Assembly (NCBI GenBank): GCA_033398695.1
Contig: CM065811.1
Span: 75,024,001-75,088,000, forward strand
Direction of reading: 5' to 3'
DNA length: 64,000 nt
DNA from: Orobanche coerulescens
Lineage: Eukaryota > Streptophyta > Magnoliopsida > Lamiales > Orobanchaceae
The translations under genes and the position numbers were made by a program. Of the stretch, positions 47,441 through 59,470 are shown piece after piece. The notes beneath the pieces were generated by a model. The model was given only the letters and a program-made list of their open reading frames with translations, had not been told where the DNA came from and made no database searches. Numbering within the stretch: position 1 is the first letter of the stretch; the number at the start of each line of letters is the position of its first letter.

Positions 47441-48075
47441 ATCGGACTTTGAACTCTGTACTTTCGACTCTGTCGAATCATTTATGTTCGTTGATATTTT
47501 CTGAACTTGTCCTGTCTTGTGCTTTTGGTTGATCAAACGAGTTGTAGTATTGTTTCAGAATAAACCGTTTGTCGCTATGACTTTCCAATTGCTATTCCCT
47601 TTCCTGTGGATCTTATGTGAATACACATCTTGTTGTCTTCACCGGATCGTATATTGTCTCAAGTCGAGATGTGAACTTTGGGGTTGTTGTTTGAGTATTA
47701 TTGTTCGTCGTGATTCGAACATGATTGATCGAGATTTGTTGTCTAGATCGTTGTAACTCAATCGTTTGATGGTTCAGTTCTTGTTGATCTCGTTTCGTAA
47801 TTGTTGAGCGTTAGGACTCCTTCGTAATTTCCTTAAGTTCAGGAAATTAGTTTTGTGTTCGATCTTTCAACCCTTGGGCTGTGGAATTTCGTATTGGTTC
47901 AGCGAATAGCTTGCGTTTTGACTGATGTACTGTTGAATTGTTCAACCGTATTGATTTTCGTTCATCGTGTTTTGTTATTTCGGCAACGGATATCGTGTGT
48001 TATCTGAGTTTGTTTTGCGTCGTTCGTTCCATGTTTCAAGTTTCGAGGACGAAACTTCTTTTAAGAGGGGTAGAA

Positions 48076-50686
48076 TGTAATACCCGAGATCTTTATTCCG
48101 GATTTATTGGGTTTTCTGGGTTTTATCGGATTGTCATGGTCCTCATACGAGGAATTTCGTGCCATGTTTGGTTGTGACTTGTTGGGACATGTTTTTGGAG
48201 GCATTTCGGATCACTTTGTGAGTTTTTGAGATTTTGTGGTGTAGCGCACGCTAATGCTTGAAGCATAGCGCACGCTACTGCGTGGTGTTTAGCGCACGCT
48301 ACCGAATGTGTAGTGCACGCTAAACTGGCAGTTCAGAGGCAGTCCAGTAACTACTGGACTGAGACTGGAGCTTTGTTAGCGCACGCTAAGGCCGATAGCT
48401 AGCGCACACTATCGACTGCTTAGCGCACGCTCCCTCTTCTTTCTAGCGCACGCTACTCGGTAGATGCAGTTCTGTCCAGAGGCTACTGGACTGGTTTTGT
48501 GACCCGTTAGCGCACGCTACGGCTTTTGGGCTAGCGCACGCTAACCAGGTTATACGCGGTTTCTCTGGAGCGTTGACCCCGTTAGCGCACGCTAATGAAG
48601 GATGATTAGCGCACGCTAATATCGCCCAAAGATAAATCTTGGACAAAGGCATTAAGTCGTCATTTTCCCACTTTTCTTCATCTCTTCCGACGGAGTGAGA
48701 TCGAGGCGAGTAGGACCCATCCTTTTCTTCTAGCTTCATCTTTGAGTGGATTTGTAGATGTTTAACAACATCTAATCGTCTTCTTGGTCCAAATCAAGGT
48801 AATCTCTTGTTAGAACCCTATTTTCTTAAATTTGGGGTTTTTGCTTGGATTTGTGATTCTTGACCGATCCCATCCGATCGGTTATTTGTTCTTGTTTTTC
48901 TTGACCGTAATCTTCAGATTTTGTTAACCGTTCATCGACTTTTATCGCCCGGATCAACGATTCTTGATTTCTTTGAGAATACTTAGATCCTTGTCGTTTT
49001 AAGGATCGTTTCGGATTTCGATTAGTGTTATTGAATTGTGGTGATGCTATTTTCGTAGTATTCGTGGGCTGTCGAAGTCTTGATCGTTTTTGGAGGTTCG
49101 AAGGTTGCCCGATCGCGCCGTTCGTCGTTTCGTTGCTCGTGATATCGAGGCAAGTATCTTGTCCATACGTTTCATGTTTCGTAGGCGTAATTATTGATAA
49201 ATGATTATATACGAAACTCAATGTTTAATGAACGTAAAAAGGGATTGGTATGTTCCCGATAAATGTTGTCTTCCAACGATAATTTATGTACTTCGTGAAT
49301 ATATGTGTTCTCGGAATATGTGTGTTGGATTTGTATGTTGAAAAGATGATATGATCATTTTGAATGAGTCTATTAGACCGTAATCCTTTGGCGGGGATTA
49401 CGTAATATTATGGGTACTTGTTCGTTAAGAATGTATTACGTGGTATATTAGTTGTTACTCCTTTGAAAGGAGGCTGTGATGTTTAAGTGTTGCTTGGCTT
49501 GATGTTCTACTCCTTGTGATGTGATTTCTGAAAGTGATGTGCCTCCGGGTAGGATTGTTGAATCTCCGGGATCCATACTTGCTAGTATGGGTCGGGCGTG
49601 ACCGTAGGGTTATCCAATCCGGGTATGTCTTGCGGGGACTCCGAGGTTCGGGGCTTGCTAGCCCGATGCCGAGATAACTTGTGGGGTTATCATCGGGTAT
49701 GTCTTGCGGGGACTCCGAGGTTCGTGGCTTGTTAGCCCGATGCCGGGATAACTTATGGTTGTGGTATGGAATGGTTCCGTGACTGTTGTCACGAGGACAT
49801 GTGATTTGGTATGGTTTCCTATTGGGTTATTCACTCGGGTATGTTCTACGGGAGCATGTGAGGTTCGTGGCTTGTTAGTACGGGACGCGAGTAATCCTTA
49901 GGAACATGTGTTATGTGATTCGGGTTGTGGACCCTGTGGCTTATGATTTGGGTCTTGGACCCCGTGTGTTGTGAATTGGGTTGCGAAACCGCGTTTTATT
50001 ATTGGAATCGTATTTTGGAAAGATGATTTTGGGCCGTGTCCCCAAGTGTTTTCGAAAGACTTGAGAATTCATTATTTCCAAATGTTTTCAAACTCCCGAG
50101 ACCGTAAAATATTTTGTATGAGACACATGGTTCTTTTCCTACCTTTTATAAATCAAACTGTTTTGATTAAGTGAATTATCTCGGGAAATATATTCAAGAT
50201 TTTATATTCTTGAAGCAAGTTATGTATGGCTTGTACTTTTGGTTTTATACTTGCACTAGCAAAACAGTGGAGTTTGCTAACCCCAGTATTCGGGGGTGGA
50301 TGTCATCTTGCGTCCGTGTACTTGCGGGTAGGCGGGAGCGAATCACAGGATTGATACGAAGGATGATGGGAGACGAAGATACTAATCACGTGAAGACCAA
50401 TTGTAGAGTATATGGTAGAGTCATGTTGGTTATCCCTCCGATGTGTTGTTACCCCGATTTATGGAAGTGTTATTGTATTCTAGCCCCTGCGTGGGTATGT
50501 GTTCTGGGCAAGTATCATGTATGTAATGTTGTGTGTGTTGTGATATAAGACCTAATCGGTCTAACGGTCCTTTACGTAGCCATGTCGGCATGTGAAGTGA
50601 CGCATTGTTTTGTATTTAGCCTGGTAGATCCTCGCGGAGAGGGTCTGCGGCGCTGTAATATTCCCGTTTGGTTTGGGGGTGTTACA
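48076..50686 (+). repeat. LTR 3 of the gag-only array
   Basis: TGTAATACCC...GTGTTACA, ending at the right-hand GCCAG duplication. Twelve TAGCGCACGCTA-type sites occur between 48241 and 48620, mostly 20-60 bp apart, followed by AGATAAATC. It is nearly identical to LTR 1, with local CAG losses (for example near 48700 and 50300-50330). Confidence 0.9.
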
Positions 50687-53196
50687 GCCAGTATCCTCCG
50701 GGAAGCTCATCTCTCCACAACCGCTACAAGCTCGATATCTCAAGAACCTAAAAAGAAAGCCCACGACGGGGTCAGTCATAATATCCATCAATGATAACCG
50801 TCACATCACATTAATAATTACATACCAATGAGAATACAAAATAAGAATACGACCAATGTAATCTTATCGTCATAACTTTACCAAAATTCACATCTCGCAC
50901 AGTACCCAAGGTTCTCAAAACATTATCATAACTCATTGTTACGAAACTATACCAACTCTGACCAATTCGATCCATCAGAATAGACATCATCAAATCTCAA
51001 CACGAAAATCAATTGTCCATCAAAGACAAATACCAAGGGAAATATGGCACATACATCGAGATGCACAATACCACGACACTCATATCAGATCAATGCAACA
51101 TACAAGCACGGTCCTAACACAAGACCTACAAATGCATACTCATATGGCAACGTCAATATGCTCAAAACAATAACAACAATGTATACTCAATGGAAATCCC
51201 ATGATCCAGCGCCCTTATCATAGATCCCAAGATGATCCTACTAGATCAAAACGAGGTGGATAACCAACGATATACATCTGCACAACAACACATGTAAAAC
51301 CAATGATGCGAATCCACAAGATCCCATCAACACAACACTGGGTAATCCAACGATCCAGCGCCCTCAGCATAGATCCTAAGATGATCCGTCGGACCATAAC
51401 GAGGTGGAAGAACCCGTCCAATGATCCAGCGCCCTCAGCATAGATCCCAAGATGATCCCGTTGGACCATAACCGGGTGGACATCTGATCCAGCGCCCTCA
51501 GCATAGATCAAAAGATCCCAACGGATCAACACAACATAAACAATACAATTATGCATACACATATGCAAATCCATATATTCATCATCATCAACAATATAAC
51601 ATGCACGACATTATGACAATTCACTAGGACGACCCCATGTTCGACAACATGAATGACAATATGCATGACCAAAATTAATAACACTAAACCACAATCAATA
51701 TAGAATACTTGCCCCGAGTCCTTCAGGAGTAATCTCGATGTCAAATCTTCATCGAAAATTTTCCGCAATGCTCGACGATCCAAACGTACCATGGACTATA
51801 GATACTCATATCCTTGTCTTTATCATAGTGTATCCTCGATACTCCAATATGCCAATAACCGAAATAAATCAAATACATTATGATTTAACTCCCAGAATCG
51901 GAAGGACAACATATAATCCAAATCTCCAGAATTTGCAGTAATAATCATTGCTATATGCATTATAAACGAAGTGAAACTGAAACCATTCATTAAACATTAT
52001 AACTGAGCAAGTAATAACTTGCCTCGATACCGATACGACGACAATGAAGCCGCTACCAATCTCATTTCCTTCGTCTACGATCTCCTCGGCCCTGACCCGT
52101 GCAATTCACGAACACGCTCGAACACGACCGCAACATACGGTTATAATCACCGATCAATAATCTCAACCTATTGAAGTAATCAATTAACACATATCCGATA
52201 ACAATCAACAACCGACACGACCAACCAATCAACTCAATGATATCTCGATCGTACACAAAACCAAATAATCCAACTCAACAAATACGAACTCATATCTACA
52301 ATACAAGCCGTACTCGATGATCACAAATAATAATCAATAACCGATCAACAAACCCAACGGTTCCACAATATCCCGGTTAACCACAAGTCTGATCAAACCA
52401 ACTTAAACAATCACGAATTCATAACCGAAACAGAATATACTAACCTGCCTGTTGACTTAGCGCACGTTAATTACTTAACATAGTGTGCGCTAAGTTGCTC
52501 CTGTTAGCGTGCGCTAATGACATGCAGTTGCATGTATTTCGGATACCGATCAACATATGGCGATTATCAAGAACACTAAGTGATTCGAAACCATGTTCAT
52601 AGCTATCAAAACAACGAAATCCGATATCATTTAACATATAGGTAATCATCCAACTCTTAATCCAATTCATATATTCACAAATCATCTTCTTCCTCAAATA
52701 TCAACCTCATGAACATTAAGAACGTAACAACACTTCCATAATCTATCATTACAGGGAGTAATTATCAACAATAACATCAACATTCGAAACTGAGGAGAAG
52801 AAATAACCAACTAATCTCAAGAAGACGAATCAACACGATTCAAACTATACGAATCACATTAATATCATCATACTCTGGTAATCACTCCCATAATCATGCT
52901 TATCAACTTGTTTATGTAATAATCATCAACTCAAGAACATCAACATTCAATCCAAAACAAAATCCAAAGATGAAGAGTGATTACCTTTTTGAAGGAATGG
53001 ATTGATTTCCATAGTTGAATCCATTTCTAAGAATCGCCAATGATTTAAAGAATAAAGCTTTAATCCATGATTTCCATCTTTAATCTTGTTAAAGAGGACC
53101 ATCCCTCAGTGTTTAAGAACTCCCAAATGTCCTCCCAAGGTTCTCTCTATCGGTTGCAAGAAGAGAATGGATGAAATGAGGAATGACAGCCAACTA

Positions 53197-53198
<2 letters not shown>

Positions 53199-53256
<58 letters not shown>
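53199..53256. repeat. (TA)28 microsatellite at the TATA position of LTR copy c
   Basis: An uninterrupted TA run of about 57 bp. The homologous runs in copies a and b have seven units, so this one has expanded. Confidence 0.95.
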
Positions 53257-53257
<1 letters not shown>

Positions 53258-54157
53258 TGTACATTATTAACGTACGCTAACCTCTTCATTTAGCGTATGT
53301 TACCAGTTTAGCGTGCGCTAACATTCTTTGTTAGCGTGCGCTATCGAAGTCCAGAGGCTACTATCTTGCTGCATGAAATGATTTACATACGCAATGCCCA
53401 TGCAACAGCGTACGTAAAGGCCTGTATTTAGCGTACGCAAACCTTCCACCGTAGCGTGCGCTACTCATAGTTGACTTGCTACAGTCTGCACCTACCCCCG
53501 TGTCCCCACATGCCGAAAGTAACCTGACAAAGCCACGATTCCTTTGGTCCGATCTCATTAGCGTGCGCTATCAATATAAATTAGCGTGCGCTAATCGTTC
53601 ACAACAAACATCCGTTGACCTTGTCGGCACATGCGCCGAAAGTGATCGGGTCCACACATAGATTCCTTCTGATCTGGTCTGTACTAGCGTGCGTTATCTT
53701 TTGCCTCTAGCGTGCGCTAAACCAGAACGATAGCGTGCGCTAGGCATGTATATTAGCGTGCGCTAATAATGTTACACTTAGCCATTTCAGCTACTCTTGT
53801 CCAACGTGTCGACATGCAGAATACGAACATACGGCATACGAAATACATATACTCAACACGTTATATCCTCAAATGCAATTGTCGACCAAATATGACAATT
53901 ATACCAATACTAACATCTCAGTCCTTCATTTATTTTATCCATACTGTACAGATTCCACGCTGTACAACATAACTCGGATAAAATAACATTGAACAATAGT
54001 AGTAGAAATTTCGGATATTACATAGAGAAAGTACCAACTTGATCGCCAAAAAAAAAGAAAATAGAACAACTATAATGGACAAAAGTATCACACCAATAAT
54101 GTGAAGTAAATTAAATCCCAAAACTGGATTGCAAAACATAATCAAAGTTGTCTGAAG

Positions 54158-54163
<6 letters not shown>

Positions 54164-54219
<56 letters not shown>
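54164..54219. repeat. (TA)n microsatellite in the POLD1-like intron
   Basis: An uninterrupted TA run of about 55 bp, outside the array. It generates spurious Tyr/Ile open frames. Confidence 0.95.
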
Positions 54220-54221
<2 letters not shown>

Positions 54222-54311
54222 GCATAATCTACATGGTGAATTGACGAAGATCTCAAAAGTAAATCGGAACAAATAAAGCAATGATTCTGAATAAATATGA
54301 ACAAAACTCAC

Positions 54312-55534
54312 ATGCTCGTTAAGAAAGTGCGTAGAAACATAATTGAGCGAGTAAGAGCTTAACTTGTAATCCCTTTGCACAGCCTGCAAGAACCAGAAAG
54401 TGGTCATCAAAAGAATATTTCTGGTATCATTATTAATGCAATGAATATCATGACAGTTCCATGTTGGAAGGAAACCTGCAGCAAATCAAATTGAACTCCC
54501 CCCTCAATTGAAACTTCTTTACTTTCCCTGGTGCATAATTGTTTGCAGCTCCAAAAGCATAAGTCAGTAGACTTAGCAACAAGTTATGAAGTAAGAACTA
54601 ACAAAAAAAATCAATGATTTCATGACATCGAGTGCACAAATATTTTGTCCACCAAATATAGCATGAACCACAACACAGCCAAGGTGGACAGAAATAAGGA
54701 TGGGGTGGGGGTGGGGTGAGTGAGTTACATGTACACCACTTAATTTACTATCTAAGCTTCAACAGTTTATGTAGTGGATGTTGCTTAGAGCTGTAAGTTT
54801 TAATGCTTCTGCATATGGGTTAGTGAAATAGAAAATGCTAGGGGCTATGTGATACAACATTCAATATATAATGGGTAATGATATTACAAATAAAATCTTA
54901 TCTGGCATAAAAATTAGAACTATTTTTTTCTTCCAATGTAATGTGTGCATTAAAATCGGAGCCTCAGTGTAATTCCTCGTTCTTCCAAGCTTTTATGCTG
55001 TGTGGTAACATAGTCAAGACGAAAATAGTTCAATTCCAACCATAATATGAGCTTACTTGTCAAAGCAAAAAAAAGATACAAGTAACAAAACCAGAGGCTA
55101 ACAATGAAATGAACAAAACAATCTCTGGGTCACATATAACCCAGCAGCTGCTAACTTAAATGGCTGCAAGTACGACGGCAAAAAGGATTTGGTGACCTTG
55201 ATGAGAACTTTGCATCTCTGACACAAACCCTAGTGTGTCGCATGCACCCAAGTATTGGAAATTCAGCTACTTCATCTCTATGCCCAGGAAAAATAAAAAT
55301 AAAAATAAATAAATGACATATAATCATTAACTTGTTGGGACATTAGGAAATCCACTTTCATCTTTCATGGAGCTAGGAGGTTAAAGAATTTGCAAAAAGA
55401 TTGGAATGAAGTTACTGAAAAAGGAAGTTAAAGGCAATGTAGAGAGAAGTTTTCACCTGAATGAGGTATGGCAAATCAAATTTGCAAATGTTATAGCCGA
55501 TTATAATATATGGGTCCACTTCATGAATAAAATC
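54312..55534 (-). pseudogene. POLD1: DNA polymerase delta catalytic subunit fragment, four exons
   Basis: Read right to left, the exons are as follows. 55534-55457 (AG before, GT after) encodes DFIHEVDPYIIIGYNICKFD plus LPYLIQ, the Exo II motif region of B-family polymerase delta. About 55290-55180 encodes AEFPILGCMRHTRVCVRDAK plus FSSR. About 54560-54480 encodes RESKEVSIEGGVQFDLLQ, with a GT donor. 54383-54312 (AG before, GTGAGT after) encodes AVQRDYKLSSYSLNYVSTHF plus LNEH. Order, spacing and splice sites match the 3'-5' exonuclease domain of plant POLD1. Substitutions at normally fixed positions (VDPY for VDPD) and the absence of polymerase exons show a fragment. The next exon would lie at or beyond 54022, where the gypsy array begins. 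Confidence 0.75.
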
Positions 55535-56048
55535 CTGCGATTGGAAAATAAAGTTAAGATGAAATATGGAAAGCTTGAATGTACGGTCAAGTGGCATACT
55601 GCTTAATAAAGGAAAAGAAAATGAAAATCATAAGAGAAACGATACAACTCAATTAACATTACGTGTATGATATAAGAAAATATTAAATTCCCTTCCCCTT
55701 CTATATCACACTATATAGTTGTAGGCAATACCAACGTTGTCGGCATGGTGCTAAAGAGAGCGATATCATGGACTGTCAGAAAATGCTATTGTTTAGGTAG
55801 TCCCAATAGAAGAACTGTGGCTGGCATTAGGAAGATAGAAAATTGTAAAAATAATAAATAAGAGAGAAAGAGAGAGTATATAAAGAGAATAACTAGAGAA
55901 GCAGATTAGAGCTAAAGAGAATTGAAGCATGCTTAGAGTACCAACCCCATGTATTATATAACATAAAGAGGTTGACTGAACATGTGAAAGTAAAATCAAA
56001 ATAAAAGTAAAAGGAAAATAGTCAATGGTTGCAGTTCTGTAACTGAGT
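55535..56048. other. Flank of the POLD1-like fragment
   Basis: I searched the minus strand by eye for the preceding POLD1 exon (Exo I, DIE motif) and did not find it. The region is AT- and purine-rich with no recognisable domain. Confidence 0.35.
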
Positions 56049-57207
56049 TGTTGTCCACTAAGTATACTGGATACAGCTTGGGAAGTAGTTTAAACAACAA
56101 GGTGTATTGATTTTAAATCTGAGTGCGTAGCGGAAGTCTTAAATACAGTAAGTTGCTGTGGATACATCAACTCGATGTGCAGTGTATACTTAATTAATCA
56201 GAGTAATTAAAACAGTAAAAACTGAAGGTAAATAACACAGTATTTAAAGTGGTTCGAGGTAAACCCCTCTACGTACACTGGTCCTTCACACAGGAGTAAA
56301 AAGTTTATTATAATTACTACGTACACAACTACGTAATTATAACAACACACGATCAATATATCGTTCACACATATTGATATAAAGATCTTAGCTTCAACCG
56401 TTCACACAGATTTGTTTGAGCTAATACTTTGACTTGCTTCTTCACACAGTTCTAAAGCTTCGTCTTCTTCGATGCAAATCCTTCACACACAGTTCTGGAG
56501 TAGCAACGATTACTCAGTCAACACAGGTCTGATCTGGGTTTGTTCAAAGGATAGAACAGGGTATAAACAACTGCTTTGACTTTGTGAGCTTCTAGCTGAT
56601 GATGTGTTGTTCAAGTTGTTGAGCACTGTATATCTCTTAGATCTGAGTTGCAGTAAGCTTCTGGAGATATGTTTTGCTCTGATGAATATATTAATAGCTT
56701 TGTTACTTGGTAACTGATCTTCAATGCCTTGATGAGATATATATAGTCTTCTGGAAAATATATCCGTTTGGATAAATCCATTGAGCAAGATTCCATTCCA
56801 ACGGGATGAAAAGCACGATCCGGATTTAGCGGGATTTGAAGATCTGTTGACTGACAGTATTTAAATACTTTATCTTTTAGTATTTAAATACTTCTTTATC
56901 AACGGGACTTGACTTCTGAAGATTCCTTCTTTGTCCTGTTGAGAGCTGTATGGAAGATCATTGTATTGACAAATCGAGACAGCTTCCATACTCGGTCTTC
57001 TATAAAACTTCTTTGCTGCACTGAAAGGTTCCACTGTATGCTGGATCTGTGACAGGCCTTCGATACAGGTTGACACGTCAACTCTTCGATACAGTTACCT
57101 TACTGTGTTGAGGATTGGCATATATGTCAAAACCTCTTATTATCATAATTCGATACAGAGATTGATTATCCTGGCTGTTTCGATACAGGGTATTTGTTAT
57201 CCAAACA
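56049..57207 (-). repeat. 3' LTR of a copia element (SIRE/Maximus-like)
   Basis: On the minus strand it starts TGTTTGGATAACAAATACCC at 57207, directly after the purine tract AAAAAGGGGGAAAT. It ends near 56049 (left edge uncertain by about 20 bp). The plus-strand text CTTCACACAGGAGTAAAAAG and the repeated GTTCGATACAG-type words are typical of long copia LTRs. The partner LTR is not in the window. Confidence 0.6.
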
Positions 57208-57964
57208 ATTTCCCCCTTTTTGACAATTTGCCAAGACTTTAAAACTTTCCAGTTTTTCTTGATGATGCCAAAACCTTCTTCATGAAATAATTTTCTGAGA
57301 TGACTTCTGGCAGATTTCTTGGTATTCTGTCAAATGGTCTGTCTTTTCAGTAACTTAGTCTAATTTATGAACTGCTCACAGGCGAGTTCGATACAGCTAG
57401 GAATTTTTACAACTTAAGCTTATGATTGGCGCGCAGGCACAATCTTACAATGTATTCTAAGTTGCATACAACTGAATCTATGAACTGTTCGTAGACAAGT
57501 TCATACAGCTTAATTATCAAACAAGTTTCTATACTTGTGATTGTTATCTAACAATTTAAGTTATGTAATCATACATCAACACAGTAGATTACGAGTTGTA
57601 ATATTTCAAGACAAGCAAACATTTTTATTGATATTCAAAGATAGAGTACACGGTTTGCTGTTTCGAAAGAAAAATTACAAATAACTAAACAAATATTACA
57701 AGGATTTCAGCTCCTATAGTCCGAATGTCTCCATGGCCTCTTTTCTGGATCATGGTCGGTCCCACGCCACCAATGCTATAGGGAGTCATGCCCTCGATCT
57801 AGATAGATATCTCTACCTTCATATGATCTGTCGAAAGCAAGAATCCAGTCTTCTAGATGGGTGATCCGATCTCCTCTTTTATGATTGGATTTCATATCTA
57901 GATGGAGAGGAAGCTTTCCTTCTTCTAGCATCTTCGAGAATTTGTCTGCAGCATCCGCTAATGT
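57208..57964 (-). mobile_element. 3' internal end of the copia element
   Basis: The purine tract at 57208-57222 is followed (leftward on the sense strand) by the LTR. A minus frame at 57964-57776 encodes LADAADKFSKMLEEGKLPLH followed by a charged stretch and a stop. It may be the end of an extra ORF downstream of pol, as seen in SIRE-type elements, but I do not recognise its family. The CACTA element at 57965 interrupts it, and no reverse transcriptase remains. Confidence 0.45.
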
Positions 57965-58324
57965 CACTACGCCATAGATGGCCTACGGCAACTCCTACAA
58001 AATGTTGCAAGAACCAAAAAAATCGTTGCTGTAGACAAGAAAATCAAAACGGCAACACTTTTTTGGTGTTGCACTTTTCACCGTTGCCGTAGGTCCCTAT
58101 AGCAACACTTATGTCAGCTACTGCAACACCACTCCTTTTGTTACCATAAGACTGCAAGGCATCGTTACCTATAGTCTACAGCAACATTAAACAAGTGTTG
58201 CAGCAGAGGCCATTTTTCTGTAAAAGTAGGGGGCACTAATAAATTTATTTATTTTTTTAAATATTTTTTTTAATAAATTGAAATTATTTTTTTAATATAT
58301 TATTTTTTTAAAAAAAATATTATA

Positions 58325-58490
58325 TTCCAGCCCAGTCCGCACCGCCCGCCCAAACCGGCCCGCCACTCGCCCCCACACGACCCGCACATAATATGTATAA
58401 ATGTGCATTTCCGCTACTCACGGGATTTGAACCTGTGACCTCAATGAGATGGAGGTGGGTATCAAACCAGTGAGCCAAAGTCATTTGTTT
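58325..58490 (-). mobile_element. tRNA-derived SINE
   Basis: On the minus strand, TGGCTCACTGG (58478-58468) fits the Pol III A box and GGTTCAAATCC (58433-58423) the B box, about 35 bp apart. After them comes a unique body rich in GGCGGG/GGGCGG and then an A/T tail near 58325. It lies within the CACTA element. A tRNA gene is excluded because no cloverleaf or acceptor stem can be drawn. Confidence 0.6.
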
Positions 58491-58599
58491 TTCTAATATT
58501 GATTTATATTATATAAGTGTACAATAAACCATATATATATGTATATAAATATATATATATATATATAATATATATATATTATATGTATATGTTTGTTAA

Positions 58600-59470
58600 T
58601 ATTTTCAGAATTATTTTCAAAATATATTAATATTTAACAAAATATTTTAATATATAATGTAATATAATTTTTAATATTAATATATAACAAAATATATTAA
58701 TATTCAATATCTTCCACAGTTGATATAATAGAATTCATAAAAGAATATGCATATCTTATAATTTTTAATATAAAATGTAATATAATTTTTAATATTAATA
58801 TATAACAAAATATATTAATATTCAATATATTCCACATTTGATATAATATAATTCATAAAATAATATGTATGTATTATAATTTTTAATATATAATGTAATA
58901 TAATTTTTAATATTAATATATAACAAAATATCTTAATATTCAATATATTGCACATTTGATATAATATAATTCATAAAATAATATGTATGTATTATAATTT
59001 TTAATATATAATGTGATATAATTTTTAATATTAATATATATATATATTGCACATTTGATATAATATAATTCATAAAATAATATGTATGTATTATAATTTT
59101 TAATATATAATGTAATATAATTTTTAATATTAATATGTAACAAAATATATTAATATTCAATATATTCCACATTTGATATAATATAATTCATAAAATAATA
59201 TGTATGTATTATAATTTTTAATATATAATGTAATATAATTTTTAATATTAATATATAAAAAATATATTAATATTCAACATATTCCACATTTGATATAATA
59301 TAATTCATAAAATAATATGTATATATTAAAATTTTTAATATATAATGTAATATAATTTTTAATATTAATATATAACGAAATATATTAATATTCAATATAT
59401 TCCACATTTGATATAATATAATTCATAAAATAATATGTATGTATTATAATTTTTAATTTTATAATTTTAT
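58600..59470. repeat. AT-rich minisatellite, ~118 bp unit, about seven copies
   Basis: CCACATTTGATATAATATAA and its variants begin copies near 58712, 58831, 58951, 59048, 59166, 59283 and 59400. Spacing is about 118 bp with one 97 bp deletion copy. Units contain AATTCATAAAATAATATGTA and ATTAATATTCAATATATT. It is more than 85% AT. Confidence 0.85.

Larger units (their letters stand above)
36620..50686 (+). mobile_element. Gag-only gypsy array LTR-int-LTR-int-LTR
   Basis: Three near-identical 2.6 kb LTRs (36620-39224, 42343-44935, 48076-50686) alternate with two 3.1 kb internal regions. The whole is bounded by a perfect GCCAG duplication (36615-36619 and 50687-50691). Each internal region has a primer site, a long leader and gag, then about 630 bp ending GTTTCGAGGACGAAAC and AAGAGGGG; pol is absent. 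One outer duplication for the whole array means it either inserted once and expanded by unequal exchange, or inserted as a multimer. Near identity implies recent origin. Assembly duplication must be excluded. Confidence 0.85.
18668..54022 (-). mobile_element. Tandem gypsy array: three LTRs and shared internal regions
   Basis: A unit of about 6.1 kb recurs from 18668, 24745 and 35063. Each unit holds an LTR (TGTAACACCC...GGATATTACA on plus, so the element reads on minus), a tRNA-iMet primer site and 2.4 kb of internal DNA. The right edge is the LTR end at 54022, next to TAGAG. The left edge is truncated inside an internal region, so the outermost 3' LTR is missing. No gag or pol is visible, so these are non-coding, non-autonomous elements. 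The third LTR is split by the array at 36620-50686 and the second internal region by a CACTA element. Such arrays can arise by unequal crossing-over between LTRs. Confidence 0.8.
36240..54022 (-). repeat. LTR copy c of the minus-strand array, split by the second array
   Basis: The two parts, 36240-36619 and 50692-54022 (plus a GCCAG duplication), rejoin exactly into the sequence seen uninterrupted at 20235-20245 (CCTAGCCAG|TATCCTCC). Net length is about 3.7 kb. Its TATA-position TA repeat (53199-53256) is expanded to about 28 units, against 7 in copies a and b. As the rightmost LTR on the minus strand it is the 5' LTR of the array. Confidence 0.88.

Noticed and set aside
54162..54410. Minus-strand frame ending in alternating Tyr/Ile
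   Set aside because: The tail is translated TA microsatellite. Only the 24-codon POLD1-like exon inside it is meaningful.
58423..58478. Possible tRNA gene (A and B boxes)
   Set aside because: No acceptor stem or cloverleaf can be formed, and the body continues into a GC-rich non-tRNA part with an A/T tail, so SINE is the better reading.
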